From: Serpens gallinarum
GTDB taxonomy: Bacteria > Pseudomonadota > Gammaproteobacteria > Pseudomonadales > Pseudomonadaceae
NCBI RefSeq assembly: GCF_014836765.1
Contig: NZ_JACSQG010000013.1
Span: forward strand, 1-64,000
Length of the DNA: 64,000 nucleotides
Reading direction: 5' to 3'
The notes beneath the pieces were generated by a model. The model was not told the DNA's origin. It was given only the letters and a program-made list of their open reading frames with translations, and ran no database searches. Position 1 is the first letter of the stretch; each line of letters starts with the position of its first letter. Position numbers and translations under genes: made by a program. This document shows positions 39,670-49,783 of this stretch, in pieces.

Positions 39670-40055
39670 CAGTCTTCCTCGTCTTCCAGTATCTGGCCAT
39701 CGCGCGCATTTATTTTCAGTTCGCGCACGACGCCTTGGGTCGTTACGAGCTCGACTTCATATACCAGAGTGTTTTTTTTCTCTTCCAGTTCGATGTCCAG
39801 TAGGCGGGCGCCCGGGTAACGCCGCAGAACCGGATCCAGAAGCTGCTCCAAAGGAAGAATCTGGCCGGACTCGCGCAGCCGTAGGGCCTCATTCTGATGA
39901 ATGTCTCGCGCCATGGCTGTACAGCTAAATAGCAAGGCGCACAGTACAGCGTAAAGAGTCCTGGCGTTCCGACGCCGTTTTGCGGAGGCCAGGGGTAGTT
40001 GGCCTCGGCGGTGCGAGCGCGGGGCGGGATATTGCCTAGGTGGGCAGATTTTCAT
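39669..40055 (-). CDS. Periplasmic PepSY-domain protein
   Basis: A 128-residue protein with a basic N-terminus, a membrane/signal segment ([16 protein letters not shown], cleavage near MARD) and one PepSY domain ([45 protein letters not shown]). The N-terminal 30 residues are unusually long for a signal peptide, but no better start codon is seen. PepSY proteins often accompany kinases and may tune their sensing. First gene of the leftward operon. Confidence 0.82.
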   Translation of the reverse strand: MKICPPRQYPAPRSHRRGQLPLASAKRRRNARTLYAVLCALLFSCTAMARDIHQNEALRLRESGQILPLEQLLDPVLRRYPGARLLDIELEEKKNTLVYEVELVTTQGVVRELKINARDGQILEDEED

Positions 40056-40148
40056 TTTGGTCAGGTATCTGTTTGAAAAAACCGTGGCCGAGGCTGCACG
40101 TTACCGCACTGGACTTAAGCAAAGCTGAAATCGAACCAACATGAGTAG

Positions 40149-40343
40149 CGCACATGTGATCGGCCGGGTAACAACGGTTCCAAAGGCCGCTACAGGCAGC
40201 TGGATCAACGGCATCACCAACAGCGCCAATACTTGTATTGCATTACCCAAAGCATGTTCCCGCGTGCCGGCTTGAATGACAGCGAGCAGCAGCTGGTGCT
40301 GAAGTTCCTGTCTGAGAACGCCAAGGATGCGGTAGCACCGTAG
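40149..40343 (+). pseudogene. Possible remnant of a small protein gene
   Basis: In the 410-base gap between the PepSY gene and etf-QO, one frame is open from 40149 to TAG 40341–40343. It ends in a natural-looking segment, SMFPRAGLNDSEQQLVLKFL followed by SENAKDAVAP. That reads like the last helix of a small c-type cytochrome or similar secreted protein, but no CxxCH motif, start codon or signal peptide is present upstream. A truncated or frameshifted gene is the best guess. The rest of the gap holds only the terminator at 40412–40448. Confidence 0.4.
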
Positions 40344-40411
40344 GTCGGTAATGGAAGGCAGGGGTAGGTCGCGTCGACCCCGGCCACGAGTCCGTCCAGG
40401 CGCCACAAACG

Positions 40412-40448
40412 AAACAGGGCGCGTTCCACTGGAAAGCGCCCTGTTTTT
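40412..40448. terminator. Terminator downstream of etf-QO
   Basis: AAACAGGGCGC (40412–40422) pairs perfectly with GCGCCCTGTTT (40436–40446), with a 13-base loop and T-run to 40448 on the plus strand. It lies 21 bases past the leftward etf-QO stop. The plus-strand T-run would also stop reading from the left. Confidence 0.8.
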
Positions 40449-40468
40449 TAATGCGGTATGCCGCTACA

Positions 40469-42133
40469 TCACATGTTGGGGTAGTTCGGGCCGCCTGCGC
40501 CCTCGGGTGCTACCCAGGTGATGTTCTGCGCCGGGTCCTTGATGTCGCAGGTCTTGCAGTGCACGCAGTTCTGCGCGTTGATCTGGAAGCGCTTGCTGCC
40601 ATCGTCGTTGCTGACCACTTCATAAACGCCGGCCGGGCAATAGCGTTGCGCAGGTTCGTCGTATTTCGGCAGGTTCTGCTCGATCGGGATGCTCGGGTCG
40701 CTCAGCTTCAGGTGAATCGGCTGGTCTTCCTCGTGGTTAGTGTTGGAGAGGAACACCGAGGACAGTTTGTCGAAGCTCAGCTTGCCGTCCGGTTTCGGGT
40801 AGGCAATCTTCTTGCTCTCGGCAGCCGGCTTCAGGGTGGCGTAATCCGGTGTGGTGTCACGCAGAGTGAAGGGGATCTTGCCGCCGAACCAGTTCTGGTC
40901 CACGTAGTTGAAGGCGCCGCCCAGCAGCGTGCCGTATTTGTGAATCGCCGGGCCGAAGTTGCGGCTGCGGAACAGTTCGTCGTACAGCCAGCTGGCCTTG
41001 AAGGCCTCGACATAATTGTCGAGCTTGTCGCCGCCTTCGCGCCCGGCGGCCAGGGCTTCGGCAATCGCATCCGCGGCCAGCATGCCGGATTTCATGGCGG
41101 TGTGGCTGCCTTTGATTTTGGCGAAGTTCAGCGTGCCCAGGTCGCAGCCGATCAGCGCGCCGCCGTCGAACACCATCTTGGGCAGCGAGTTCAGGCCGCC
41201 CTTGCAGATGGCGCGGGCTCCGTAGGACACGCGCTTGCCACCTTCCAGGTACTGAGCGATCACTGGGTGATGCTTGTAGCGCTGGAACTCGTCAAACGGC
41301 GACAGGTGCGGGTTGGAGTAAGACAGATCGACGATCAGACCGACCACCACCTGGTTGTTTTCCAAGTGATAAAGGAAGGAGCCGCCCGTGTTCTCGCTGC
41401 CGACGATATCCAACGGCCAGCCGGCGGTATGGACCACCAGACCTTGCTGGTGTTTGGCCGGATCGATGTCCCAGATTTCCTTGATGCCGATGCCGTAGTG
41501 CTGGGCGTCGGCTTCCGAGTCCAAGTTATAGCGCTTGGTCAGCTGTTTACCGATATGGCCGCGGCAGCCTTCGGCGAACAGCGTGTACTTGGCACGCAGT
41601 TCCATGCCAGGGGTGTACATGCCGTCCTTAGGATTGCCTTCACGGTCCACGCCCAGGTCGCCGGTGATGATCCCGCGCACCACGCCGTTTTCGTCGATCA
41701 ATGCTTCCTGGGCGGCGAAGCCCGGGTAGATCTCAACGCCCAGGTTCTCGGCCTGCTGGGCCAGCCAGCGACACAGATTACCCAGGGAAATGATGTAGTT
41801 GCCCTCGTTGTGCATGGTCTTCGGCACAAAAAGATTGGGCAGTTTGCTGGCGCTGGTGGCGCTTCTCAGCATATAAATGTCGTCGCGAACGACGGGAGTG
41901 TTCAGCGGGGCGCCGAGTTCCTTCCAGTCCGGGAACAGTTCGTTCAGCGCACGCGGCTCGAAGACAGCGCCGGAGAGAATGTGGGCGCCGACTTCGGAAC
42001 CCTTTTCGACCACGCAAACGCTGATCTCTTGACCAGCTTCGGCGGCCTTCTGTTTCAGTCGGCAAGCGGCGGACAGGCCCGCGGGGCCGGCGCCGACGAT
42101 GACGACGTCGAATTCCATGTATTCGCGTTCCAC
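40469..42133 (-). CDS. Electron transfer flavoprotein-ubiquinone oxidoreductase
   Basis: A 554-residue membrane-associated flavoprotein that passes electrons from reduced ETF to ubiquinone, completing acyl-CoA dehydrogenation. It has the FAD fold DVVIVGAGPAGLSAACRL, GDLGVDREG, and a C-terminal [4Fe-4S] cluster with cysteines in RYCPAGVYE and NCVHCKTCDIKDP. Length matches the family. It is divergent from etfBA and shares a control region with it. Confidence 0.95.
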   Translation of the reverse strand: MEREYMEFDVVIVGAGPAGLSAACRLKQKAAEAGQEISVCVVEKGSEVGAHILSGAVFEPRALNELFPDWKELGAPLNTPVVRDDIYMLRSATSASKLPNLFVPKTMHNEGNYIISLGNLCRWLAQQAENLGVEIYPGFAAQEALIDENGVVRGIITGDLGVDREGNPKDGMYTPGMELRAKYTLFAEGCRGHIGKQLTKRYNLDSEADAQHYGIGIKEIWDIDPAKHQQGLVVHTAGWPLDIVGSENTGGSFLYHLENNQVVVGLIVDLSYSNPHLSPFDEFQRYKHHPVIAQYLEGGKRVSYGARAICKGGLNSLPKMVFDGGALIGCDLGTLNFAKIKGSHTAMKSGMLAADAIAEALAAGREGGDKLDNYVEAFKASWLYDELFRSRNFGPAIHKYGTLLGGAFNYVDQNWFGGKIPFTLRDTTPDYATLKPAAESKKIAYPKPDGKLSFDKLSSVFLSNTNHEEDQPIHLKLSDPSIPIEQNLPKYDEPAQRYCPAGVYEVVSNDDGSKRFQINAQNCVHCKTCDIKDPAQNITWVAPEGAGGPNYPNM

Positions 42134-42217
42134 AACGTTCTCCTGCTTCTAGGCTCTTTCGGTATTCTGTGAGCTTTTTATAAGGGGAACCGGTCAGTTC
42201 CGGTCCAGGGTTGGCGC

Positions 42218-42246
42218 ATTATATCCAGACCCTTCGACGGCTCCAA
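42218..42246 (-). promoter_or_regulatory. Sigma-70 promoter for etf-QO
   Basis: On the minus strand TTGGAG (42241–42246) and TATAAT (42218–42223) are 17 bases apart. The PsrA-like box begins two bases upstream of the -35. Confidence 0.75.
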
Positions 42247-42248
42247 TA

Positions 42249-42262
42249 CAAACGTTTGTTTG
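42249..42262. promoter_or_regulatory. PsrA-type operator in the etf divergent promoter
   Basis: CAAAC (42249–42253), four bases, then GTTTG (42258–42262) matches the PsrA consensus (G/C)AAAC-N2–4-GTTT(G/C). PsrA is a fatty-acid-responsive TetR regulator of beta-oxidation in pseudomonads. The site sits between the -35 elements of the two diverging promoters. Confidence 0.7.
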
Positions 42263-42286
42263 AATTTCGTCAAGCCCTGATAGAAT
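42259..42286 (+). promoter_or_regulatory. Probable promoter for etfBA
   Basis: TTTGAA (42259–42264) and TAGAAT (42281–42286) with 16 bases between. The -35 overlaps the PsrA-like box. The leader to the etfB ATG is about 165 bases, with no gene seen in it. Confidence 0.5.
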
Positions 42287-42459
42287 CGACGTTAGCGGCC
42301 TTCCATGCGCTCGTTTCGCGTATTGACCGGATTGGGTGTTGCGGTCAAGATACGGGCGGTTTGCGGTCGCCGTATGGTTCGACAGTCGGTTCCGGCCGAC
42401 ATGCATCACTCGCCAGGCCGCCTGGCGATATTCTTTTCACCGGAGATAACGAGGAATCC

Positions 42460-43209
42460 ATGAAGGTTCTTGTAGCTGTCAAACGAGTGGTCGACTACAA
42501 CGTCAAGGTTCGCGTCAAGGCGGACAACTCCGGCGTCGATCTCGCCAACGTCAAGATGTCCATGAACCCCTTCTGCGAAATTGCCGTAGAAGAGGCCGTA
42601 CGTCTGAAAGAAAAAGGCGTCGTTAGCGAAATTGTTGCCGTTTCCGTAGGGCCGACCGCTGCCCAGGAACAACTGCGTACCGCACTGGCGCTGGGCGCCG
42701 ACCGTGCCATCCTGGTCGAGTCCGCTGATGAACTGAACTCGCTGGCCGTAGCCAAGCTGTTCAAGGCGATTGTCGACAAGGAGCAGCCGCAACTGGTCAT
42801 CCTTGGCAAGCAGGCCATCGACAGCGACAACAACCAGACCGGCCAGATGCTTGCCGCATTGACCGGTTACGCGCAGGGCACCTTTGCCTCCAAGGTCGAA
42901 GTATCTGGCGACAAGGTCAAGGTCGAGCGTGAAATCGATGGGGGTGCACAAACCGTCGAGTTGAGCCTGCCGGCCATTATCACCACCGACCTGCGTCTGA
43001 ACGAGCCGCGCTACGCGTCGCTGCCGAACATCATGAAGGCCAAGAAGAAGCCGCTGGAGACCCTGACTCCGGACGCCCTGGGCGTATCTACCGCTTCCAC
43101 CGTGAAGACCCTGAAGGTTGAAGCGCCGGCTGCACGCAGCGCCGGCATCAAGGTCAAGTCCGTGGCTGAACTGGTCGAGAAACTGAAGAACGAGGCGAAG
43201 GTTATCTAA
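42460..43209 (+). CDS. etfB: Electron transfer flavoprotein beta subunit
   Basis: A 249-residue AMP-binding ETF subunit: [58 protein letters not shown], and the signature near [23 protein letters not shown] 42460 follows GAGGAA. The stop overlaps the etfA start by one base. Confidence 0.96.
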   Translation: MKVLVAVKRVVDYNVKVRVKADNSGVDLANVKMSMNPFCEIAVEEAVRLKEKGVVSEIVAVSVGPTAAQEQLRTALALGADRAILVESADELNSLAVAKLFKAIVDKEQPQLVILGKQAIDSDNNQTGQMLAALTGYAQGTFASKVEVSGDKVKVEREIDGGAQTVELSLPAIITTDLRLNEPRYASLPNIMKAKKKPLETLTPDALGVSTASTVKTLKVEAPAARSAGIKVKSVAELVEKLKNEAKVI

Positions 43210-44138
43210 TGGCTATCCTGGTTATCGCTGAGCACAACAACGCAGCCCTGGCGGCTGCCACCCTGAATACCGTGGCCGCTGCCGCCAAGATCGGTGGCGA
43301 CATTCACGTGCTGGTCGCTGGCCAGAACGTGGCGGGTGTGGCTGAAGCGGCCGCCAAGGTCGCCGGCGTCAGCAAGGTGCTGGTGGCCGACGATGCCGCC
43401 TACGCCCATCAACTGCCGGAAAACGTCGCCCCGCTGATCGCAGAGTTGGGCAAGGGCTACAGTCACGTGCTGGCCGCGGCCACCACCAACGGCAAGAACT
43501 ACCTGCCGCGCGTGGCCGCCCTGCTGGACGTCGATCAGATTTCCGAAATCATCGCAGTGGAAAGCGCCGACACCTTCCAGCGCCCGATCTACGCCGGCAA
43601 CGCCATTGCCACTGTGCAGTCCTCGGCCGCCGTCAAGGTGATCACCGTGCGTGCCACCGGCTTCGATCCGGTTGCGGCTGAAGGTGGTTCCGCCGCCATC
43701 GAGCAGGTCTCGGGCGCAGGCAATGCGGGCAAGTCCGTGTTCGTCGGCGAAGAACTGGCCAAGTCCGACCGTCCGGAACTGACCGCTGCCAAGGTCGTCG
43801 TCTCCGGCGGGCGTGGCATGCAGAACGGCGACAACTTCCAGTTGCTCTACAGCCTGGCCGACAAGCTGGGTGCCGCTGTCGGTGCTTCCCGCGCTGCGGT
43901 GGACGCCGGCTTCGTACCCAACGACATGCAGGTCGGCCAGACCGGCAAGATCGTCGCGCCGCAGCTGTACATCGCCGTGGGTATCTCCGGTGCCATTCAG
44001 CACCTGGCGGGCATGAAGGACTCCAAGGTGATCGTGGCGATCAACAAGGATGAAGAAGCACCGATCTTCCAGGTGGCCGACTATGGCCTGGTTGGCGATC
44101 TGTTCGAGATCGTTCCGGAGCTGGAAAAGCTGGTCTGA
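43209..44138 (+). CDS. etfA: Electron transfer flavoprotein alpha subunit
   Basis: A 309-residue FAD-binding subunit with the C-terminal FAD motif [27 protein letters not shown] and [18 protein letters not shown]. With EtfB it accepts electrons from acyl-CoA and other dehydrogenases and passes them to ETF-QO. Coupled to etfB and followed by a strong terminator. Confidence 0.96.
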   Translation: MAILVIAEHNNAALAAATLNTVAAAAKIGGDIHVLVAGQNVAGVAEAAAKVAGVSKVLVADDAAYAHQLPENVAPLIAELGKGYSHVLAAATTNGKNYLPRVAALLDVDQISEIIAVESADTFQRPIYAGNAIATVQSSAAVKVITVRATGFDPVAAEGGSAAIEQVSGAGNAGKSVFVGEELAKSDRPELTAAKVVVSGGRGMQNGDNFQLLYSLADKLGAAVGASRAAVDAGFVPNDMQVGQTGKIVAPQLYIAVGISGAIQHLAGMKDSKVIVAINKDEEAPIFQVADYGLVGDLFEIVPELEKLV

Positions 44139-44152
44139 TTCGCTGTAATCAC

Positions 44153-44180
44153 AAAAAACCCGCCTAGTGCGGGTTTTTTT
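44153..44180 (+). terminator. Terminator after etfA
   Basis: AAAAAACCCGC and GCGGGTTTTTTT form a perfect stem around CTAGT, ending in seven T residues. Confidence 0.95.
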
Positions 44181-44256
44181 GTGGCGGTCGAAAAAGCCTT
44201 GTCCGGCAATGTTAAGCTCCGGTGCGGTTTGTTCTTCTTGATTGGGCGAGACAGTC

Positions 44257-45075
44257 ATGCCAACACATTTATCCGTATGGCTCGGCGCAATGTGCCTGGC
44301 GTTGGTGCCTGGCTGGGCGCTGGGTATGGGCTCCTGCGAGCGTATTGTGGCGACTGGCGTAGCGGGCCAGCCTCCTTACCTGTGGCAGGACCTAGAAAAT
44401 CCCGAGCGATTGATCGGGGCCAGTGCGGATCTGGTGCGGCTGCTGGCCAATGAGCTGGGGCTGAAGGTGGATATCCTCGCCAGCGGAACTGCAGAGCAGG
44501 CAGAGCAAGAGGTCGCCAGTGGTCGGGTTGACCTACTGATAAATACTCGATTGAGCCTGCCCCTGCTGGAGCGCATGGATTTCATCCACCCGCCGTTGCA
44601 TGAGACGCCCAGTGTGATCTGGGCGGCAAAGGGGCGGCACTTTGGTTATCTGGGCCGAGATGATCTGCAAGGTCGCCAAGGCATTCATGTGGCGGAAACC
44701 CTCATTCCGTCTTCCGAGCGTTTCGTGCGGGGCGAATTGCAGCTGGATACGGTTTCTGATTTATCGCTGGCCTGGAGCAAGCTACTCGAAGGGCACGCTG
44801 ACTTTTTGCTTTATGAGCGCTATCGCGGCCAGGCGGAGGCACTGCGCCTGGGCTTGGCCGATGAACTGGAGGTGTTCGAGCCGGCCATTTACAGCGCGGG
44901 CCTGTACCTGGCGCTCTCCCATGCTTCGGTTTGCAACGAAGCTTGGTTGCGCGGACAGTTGGCGAAAAAATTGACGGAGAGTGCTTTGCAAGAGACTGCC
45001 GAGCGTCTACTTGCGGAAAATCTCCAGCGCTGGGCCGGTCAGCAGCTTCAAATGGACGCCGATGTCAGTCAGTGA
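44257..45075 (+). CDS. Periplasmic solute-binding protein, family 3-like
   Basis: A 272-residue protein with a signal peptide (HLSVWLGAMCLALVPGWALG) and the SBP_bac_3 pattern: GQPPYLWQD, LIGASADLVRLLANELG, and ASGRVDLLINTRLSLPLLERMDF. No transporter permease or ATPase is near, so it may be an orphan binding protein or a sensor for another system. ATG 44257 is favoured over TTG 44242. Confidence 0.82.
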   Translation: MPTHLSVWLGAMCLALVPGWALGMGSCERIVATGVAGQPPYLWQDLENPERLIGASADLVRLLANELGLKVDILASGTAEQAEQEVASGRVDLLINTRLSLPLLERMDFIHPPLHETPSVIWAAKGRHFGYLGRDDLQGRQGIHVAETLIPSSERFVRGELQLDTVSDLSLAWSKLLEGHADFLLYERYRGQAEALRLGLADELEVFEPAIYSAGLYLALSHASVCNEAWLRGQLAKKLTESALQETAERLLAENLQRWAGQQLQMDADVSQ

Positions 45076-45212
45076 CAGGCGTTAACTCATTATCGAGCGA
45101 CTGCAAGGGAAGCGAATTTCACGGTTGTGATCCGGTTCGCGTTCTATTGCTCGGCCTGGCATAGAAACTGCTTTTTGCTCTCAGCGACGAAACATTGTCA
45201 ACGAGAGAGCAC

Positions 45213-45620
45213 ATGAACCGCATCTATCGCGTTGTCTTTTACACCCTGTTTCTGACGGGGTTTGCCGGTTCAGTCAAGGCTGATTTCATGCGGCTCGAAG
45301 ACGCTGAAACGTCGGGTCGAGAAGCCGTCGCCCGGCTATCGAGCCTGTGCGAGGCCATGTTTCGTGTTTTGCCGCTTCCCGAATGGTTGAATAGAAAACC
45401 AGTCGAACAGACCGTTTCGCTACGTTCTTCATTAGACCTGAGCTTGCCTGCAGAGCCCTGGACCCTGGCTGAACCAATAGTGGTCCCCGCATTTTTACCA
45501 CCACTGTTCGAGGCTGAGCCCAGCCAGTTGCGCTTTGGTGGCCGGTTGATAACCGGCGCGGAGTTTGAAGACCTCGACGACATCGAAGGCGCCGAAGTCA
45601 GCATTTTAATTGTGCATTGA
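45213..45620 (+). CDS. Exported hypothetical protein
   Basis: A 135-residue protein with a signal peptide (YRVVFYTLFLTGFAGSVKA, cleavage near ADF) and an acidic C-terminal half (GAEFEDLDDIEGAEVSILIVH). ATG 45213 is preceded by GAGAGAG (45204–45210). No family recognised. Its TGA stop and the stop of the convergent acyl-CoA synthetase gene form the palindrome TGATCA, with no space between. Confidence 0.65.
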   Translation: MNRIYRVVFYTLFLTGFAGSVKADFMRLEDAETSGREAVARLSSLCEAMFRVLPLPEWLNRKPVEQTVSLRSSLDLSLPAEPWTLAEPIVVPAFLPPLFEAEPSQLRFGGRLITGAEFEDLDDIEGAEVSILIVH

Positions 45621-47450
45621 TCAGACGCGCTGTCTGCCTTGCTGAATTGCCTGATACACCTCTGCCTGCAAAACGACATAGGCCTCGCTGTCGGGTAGCA
45701 GCACATACACCGGCCCTTGCACGAGGGCCGGGTCATAGGCCTGTCGCTTGAGATCGGTCTTCTTGTACTTGAAGGTACCAGTGGTCTCCACTTCGTCGAG
45801 CAAACGCACGAACAGCGGGATGGCGTAAGAAGGCAGTTTTTCTTGCAAGTGGCTGGCAAGGCCTGTGCAATTCAGCGGCTGTCCCGCGTTCAGGCGCAAG
45901 GCGGCCATGCCGCAACGGCCATCGGCGCCGGGTACTTCCACGCCGTACACCACCGCCTCTTCTATGCCGGGAAACGCAGCCAGGACGTTTTCCACCTCGG
46001 TGGTCGAGACGTTCTCGCCATGCCAGCGAAACGTATCGCCGAGCCGGTCGACGAACTGAGCGTGCTTGCAGCCGATGTCACGCATCAGGTCGCCAGTGTT
46101 GAACCAGGCATCGCCCTTCTTGAAAACATTGCGAAAGATCGCCGCTTCGCTTTTGGCGGGATCGGTATAGCCGTCGAAAGGCCATTTTTTGCTGATCTCA
46201 CTGAGCAACAGTCCGGGTTCGCCTTTCTCCGCCTTGAGCATGAACCCCTTGCGGTCACGCAGCGGGGCATCCCTGTCCAGGTCGTAACGGACAATGGCAT
46301 AGGTGGCCGGAGTGAAGCCCACGGTGTTGTCGAAATTGAAGACATTGGTAAAGCCGATGTTGCCTTCGCTGGAGGCATAGAACTCGGTAATGCGCTGGAT
46401 ACCGAAGCGCTCCTTGAATTCACTCCAGATCGAGGGGCGCAAGCCGTTGCCGATCATGCAGGTCAGCGTGTTGTTGCGCTCCTCGGGGCAGGGCGGCTGG
46501 TTGAGCAGGTAGCGGCACAGCTCGCCGATGTAACCGAAGCAGGTGGCCTGGAAGAATTGCACGTCCTTCCAAAAGGCGCGGGCGGAGAATTTACGCCGCA
46601 GGGCAATGGCCGCGCCACCGGCCAAGGCGGCGCTCCAGCACACGGTGACCGCGTTGTTGTGATAGCACGGCAGCGTCAGGTAGAGCACGTCCTGCTCGGT
46701 CAACCCGAGGCCGGAATAGCCAAAGCCACCATAGGCCTTGATCCATTTGCCATGGCTCATGATCGAGGCTTTGGGCAGGCCGGTGGTGCCGGAGGTGTAG
46801 ATAAAGAAACAGGCATCCTTCATGCGCACCTGGCGGCTCTGGGCAAGATTGTCATCGGCCTCTTGCCGGGCCAGCAGTGCGAGATTCCTCCAGCCCTGCG
46901 GGGCTTCGCCAGGCGCACGCAAGGTGTCGCTGTCCGCCAGCCAGTGGCAATGCTCGGCGCTGATGCTCGGCACGCCGCTGTGGACCTCGCAGAAGGCGTT
47001 ATGCAGCTCCTCGCCCACCACGCAGTGGCTGGGTTTGACCAGATTCAGGCTGTGGGAAAGAACGTTGCCCCGCTGGGTGGTGTTGAGCAGTGCGCCAACG
47101 GCACCCAGTTTGGCCAGGGCGGCGAGGACGGCGAGTATTTCCAGGCGGTTTTCCAGCATCACCGCGACCGTGCTGCCATGCCCCACGCCATCATGCTGCA
47201 GTACGCGGGCCAGGCGGTTGGCCCAGGCATTGAACTCGGCGTAGCTGAGGGTGCGCTGTTCATCCATGACGGCCGGGCGAGTGGGAAACCGCTCGGTGCA
47301 GAGTTCCAGCGCCCAGGCCAGGGACAGTTTTTTATCGCGATTGGTAATGCGTGTGTAATACAGGCCGCGCAGCAGGCGCGGCACATGGGGAAGATGCTGG
47401 GGCAGTTGGCCAAGGAAGCGGGCGGGGGAGATCAGATCGGTTTGGGACAT
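45621..47450 (-). CDS. Long-chain acyl-CoA synthetase, FATP-like
   Basis: A 609-residue AMP-forming ligase of the FATP/very-long-chain type. The AMP-binding loop is YTSGTTGLPKASIMSHG. Later motifs are ITEFYASSEGNIGFTN, WFNTGDLMRDIG and RLGDTFRWHGENVSTTEVE, with the C-terminal lysine region TGTFKYKKTDLK. It probably activates long-chain fatty acids and fits the nearby etf genes in a fatty-acid degradation context. Monocistronic, leftward. Confidence 0.9.
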   Translation of the reverse strand: MSQTDLISPARFLGQLPQHLPHVPRLLRGLYYTRITNRDKKLSLAWALELCTERFPTRPAVMDEQRTLSYAEFNAWANRLARVLQHDGVGHGSTVAVMLENRLEILAVLAALAKLGAVGALLNTTQRGNVLSHSLNLVKPSHCVVGEELHNAFCEVHSGVPSISAEHCHWLADSDTLRAPGEAPQGWRNLALLARQEADDNLAQSRQVRMKDACFFIYTSGTTGLPKASIMSHGKWIKAYGGFGYSGLGLTEQDVLYLTLPCYHNNAVTVCWSAALAGGAAIALRRKFSARAFWKDVQFFQATCFGYIGELCRYLLNQPPCPEERNNTLTCMIGNGLRPSIWSEFKERFGIQRITEFYASSEGNIGFTNVFNFDNTVGFTPATYAIVRYDLDRDAPLRDRKGFMLKAEKGEPGLLLSEISKKWPFDGYTDPAKSEAAIFRNVFKKGDAWFNTGDLMRDIGCKHAQFVDRLGDTFRWHGENVSTTEVENVLAAFPGIEEAVVYGVEVPGADGRCGMAALRLNAGQPLNCTGLASHLQEKLPSYAIPLFVRLLDEVETTGTFKYKKTDLKRQAYDPALVQGPVYVLLPDSEAYVVLQAEVYQAIQQGRQRV

Positions 47451-47707
47451 GTATGTGCGCCTGAGTTGTTGTTATCGGCGGATCGAGTAGGCGCAGCCTA
47501 GAGCGCCTACCGCTCACAGACTATGACCCTGCCGCATGGCGCGCCAGTCAATTGAGCAACTATGAGAGCAGGTCGGCGCGCTGTGGTGCGGTGCGATTCG
47601 CGACGATGTTTTCGCCGATCACCCACGACATATAAAGCGCGTCACCGAGCCGTCTCTTGCGGCTGCGGCCCGATGCCGCAATATCCCAGCGCTACGTTCA
47701 GGCTTTC

Positions 47708-47721
47708 TTGATTGCCATCAA
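47708..47721. promoter_or_regulatory. ANR/DNR (FNR-type) box upstream of norC
   Basis: TTGAT-TGCC-ATCAA is a perfect FNR/DNR half-site pair centred at about 47714. Its centre is 63 bases before the norC ATG, compatible with activation at -41.5 from a start near 47756. The rest of the gap 47451–47777 shows no gene. Confidence 0.9.
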
Positions 47722-47777
47722 GCGGTTTGCAGGGGGGCGCTTCTTAGAATGGCCACGCCAAGCCATAGGAGGCGTCC

Positions 47778-48218
47778 ATGTCAGAGACCTTCACAAAAGG
47801 CATGGCCCGGAATATCTACTTTGGAGGAAGTGTTTTCTTCATCCTGGTATTCCTGGCCCTGACCTTTCACACCGAAAAACACATACCGGAGCGAACCAAC
47901 GAATCGGAAATGACCGAGGCGGTGGTACGCGGCAAGCTGGTCTGGGAGCAAAACAACTGCATCGGTTGCCACACGATTCTCGGCGAAGGTGCGTACTTCG
48001 CGCCGGAACTGGCCAACGTGTACAAGCGCCGTGGTGGCGAGGAGGCGTTCAAGCCTTTCCTGCATGCCTGGATGAAAGCCCAGCCGCTGGGCGTGCCGGG
48101 CCGTCGCGCAATGCCGCAATTCAACCTGACCGAGCAAGAAGTTGACGATATGGCGGAGTTCCTCAAGTGGACTTCGAAGATCGATAACTTCAATTGGCCA
48201 CCAAACATAGAGGGCTAA
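47778..48218 (+). CDS. norC: Nitric oxide reductase cytochrome c subunit
   Basis: A 146-residue subunit with one N-terminal membrane anchor (residues ~12–30) and a single haem c site C61-I-G-C64-H65. It passes electrons to NorB. GGAGG precedes the ATG at 47778. norB follows after three bases, and a DNR box is upstream. Confidence 0.97.
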   Translation: MSETFTKGMARNIYFGGSVFFILVFLALTFHTEKHIPERTNESEMTEAVVRGKLVWEQNNCIGCHTILGEGAYFAPELANVYKRRGGEEAFKPFLHAWMKAQPLGVPGRRAMPQFNLTEQEVDDMAEFLKWTSKIDNFNWPPNIEG

Positions 48219-49646
<1,428 letters not shown>

Positions 49647-49667
49647 ACCAGCAGCGGTATGTAAATG

Positions 49668-49700
49668 ACGGCCCGGCTGGAACAGCGGGCCGTTGTTGTT
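49668..49700 (+). terminator. Partial terminator between norB and norD
   Basis: ACGGCCCGGCTG and CAGCGGGCCGT form an 11-bp stem with one bulged G, followed by TGTTGTTT. The T-run is interrupted, so it may attenuate rather than stop transcription into norD. Confidence 0.6.
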
Positions 49701-49783
49701 TCACGACGATGGAGCCAGCTTCATCCACGATTATTACCGTCAGGCTCGCTACGGAGCCTGACCGATAGCAAGAGGAAACCGGC

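Noticed and set aside
40451-42172. A 573-codon frame opposite etf-QO
   Set aside because: Shadow of the etf-QO coding strand; etf-QO has full motifs and the right length.
45717-47501. A 594-codon frame opposite the acyl-CoA synthetase gene
   Set aside because: GC-driven antisense frame with no recognisable domains.
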